Assembly: GCA_001781035.1 (NCBI GenBank)
Contig: MFKK01000002.1
Span: forward strand, 4,582 to 46,284
Direction: 5' to 3'
Origin: Candidatus Jorgensenbacteria bacterium RIFCSPLOWO2_01_FULL_45_25b
Lineage (GTDB): Bacteria; Patescibacteriota; Minisyncoccia; UBA6257; GWB1-50-10
Length of the DNA: 41,703 bases
Each line of letters starts with the position of its first letter. Position 1 is the first letter of the stretch. Both the position numbers and the translations under genes were made by a program. The notes beneath the pieces are model-generated. The model was not told the DNA's origin and searched no databases. It worked only from the letters and a program-made list of their open reading frames with translations. This document shows, in pieces, positions 40,818-41,703 of this stretch.

Positions 40818-41703
40818 ATGTTGTCTATTTCTCTTGTAGCGGAAGAGGTGTTTAATATAGCCGGCACGCCGGTTACAAATTCACTGCTTACCACCTGGGT
40901 AGGTATCGTAATAGTTTCTCTGCTCGTTATCATCGGGCTTTGGAAGCATAGTATCGTGCCGAAAGGTCTCCAGCTTATATTGGAAAGCGTATACTCGTTT
41001 TTTTTGAATCTTTGCGAAACGGTGCTGGGAGAAAAGCGTCTCGCGGAAAAAGCCCTTCCGTTTATCGGAACAATCTTCATCTTTGTCTTCGCGGCAAACA
41101 TATTTGAGGTTATTCCGGGGGTTGGAACAATCGGAATAAAAAAAGTGGAAGAACACACGACGGAAGCTCCTATCCAAGCCACGCAAGCTATGGAATCCGA
41201 TATGTACCAATATCAAAATGAATACGCGGAGAATGTATTTCTTCCCGAACCGTTAGAAACGAGCGAAACAATAGAAGTTAAGGAAGCTCATATGGTTCCG
41301 CTCTTTAGACCGGGCACTACCGACCTGAACACCACGCTTGCTCTCGCCCTTATATCGGTTATCGTAACCCAGATAGTGGGCTTCAGCGCGCTCGGATTCG
41401 GGTACCTGAAAAAATTCTTCAACTTTTCAAGTCCTATCAATTTCTTTGTGGGCATACTGGAACTCATTTCGGAATTCGCGAAAATCATCTCATTCTCCTT
41501 CCGTCTTTTTGGAAACATATTCGCGGGAGAGGTGCTCCTAACGGTTATATTGATGCTTGTTCCGTATTTCGTGCCGATTCCTTTTTACGGACTGGAGGTG
41601 TTTGTGGCGGTTGTGCAGGCGTTCGTGTTCGCGATGCTAACTTTGGTATTTATGAAACTCGCGATGACAAGCCATGACGAGGAGAGCCATGCGGCAGCGC
41701 ATT
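40818..41703 (+). CDS. atpB: ATP synthase F0 subunit a, truncated by window end
   Basis: Frame from ATG 40818: ...VPLFRPGTTDLNTTLALALISVIVTQIVGFSALGF...ISFSFRLFGNIFAGEVLLTVI. Confidence 0.93.
   Translation, partial: MLSISLVAEEVFNIAGTPVTNSLLTTWVGIVIVSLLVIIGLWKHSIVPKGLQLILESVYSFFLNLCETVLGEKRLAEKALPFIGTIFIFVFAANIFEVIPGVGTIGIKKVEEHTTEAPIQATQAMESDMYQYQNEYAENVFLPEPLETSETIEVKEAHMVPLFRPGTTDLNTTLALALISVIVTQIVGFSALGFGYLKKFFNFSSPINFFVGILELISEFAKIISFSFRLFGNIFAGEVLLTVILMLVPYFVPIPFYGLEVFVAVVQAFVFAMLTLVFMKLAMTSHDEESHAAAH

Overview
The 41.7 kb window looks like part of a Patescibacteria (Parcubacteria/CPR-like) chromosome; this is inferred from gene content and short, compact proteins. Nearly all genes are on the + strand. 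Left to right: dus, a frameshifted DUF5654-like gene, coiled-coil genes, the excision-repair cluster uvrB-uvrA-uvrC, a NYN-domain protein, a MazG-like protein, a Na/Ca exchanger, endonuclease IV, an FtsQ-like protein, a pilin-like protein, a CIRCE-controlled hrcA-grpE-dnaK-(membrane protein)-dnaJ block, and an accessory region (about 19.7-28.55 kb). The accessory region holds a 1651-aa orphan, a heptad-repeat protein, a GC-rich minus-strand two-gene operon and an MNT/HEPN pair. It is followed by rplJ-rplL, tRNA-Val with two degenerate tRNA-like copies, mraZ-rsmH-ftsL-like-ftsI-murF, tRNA-Glu, UDG, HRDC-xseA, xseB, two tandem SNases, SOD, DUF2283 and a partial atpB. The least explained signal is in the non-coding and inserted DNA. 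(1) A modular 17/18-nt A/B cassette is iterated in front of uvrA, mraZ, ftsI and, in degenerate form, rplJ. It carries a GGAG and usually abuts the start codon. (2) Palindromic elements sit in frame inside uvrA, uvrC and the 1651-aa gene. (3) A tRNA-Val-like tandem repeat carries two hairpins where the D-loop should be. (4) Long inverted repeats built from short repeated words lie upstream of dnaK, dnaJ, rplL and rsmH. (5) Several candidate structured RNAs are present. No database search was possible, so family names come from motif recognition and novelty is unverified.
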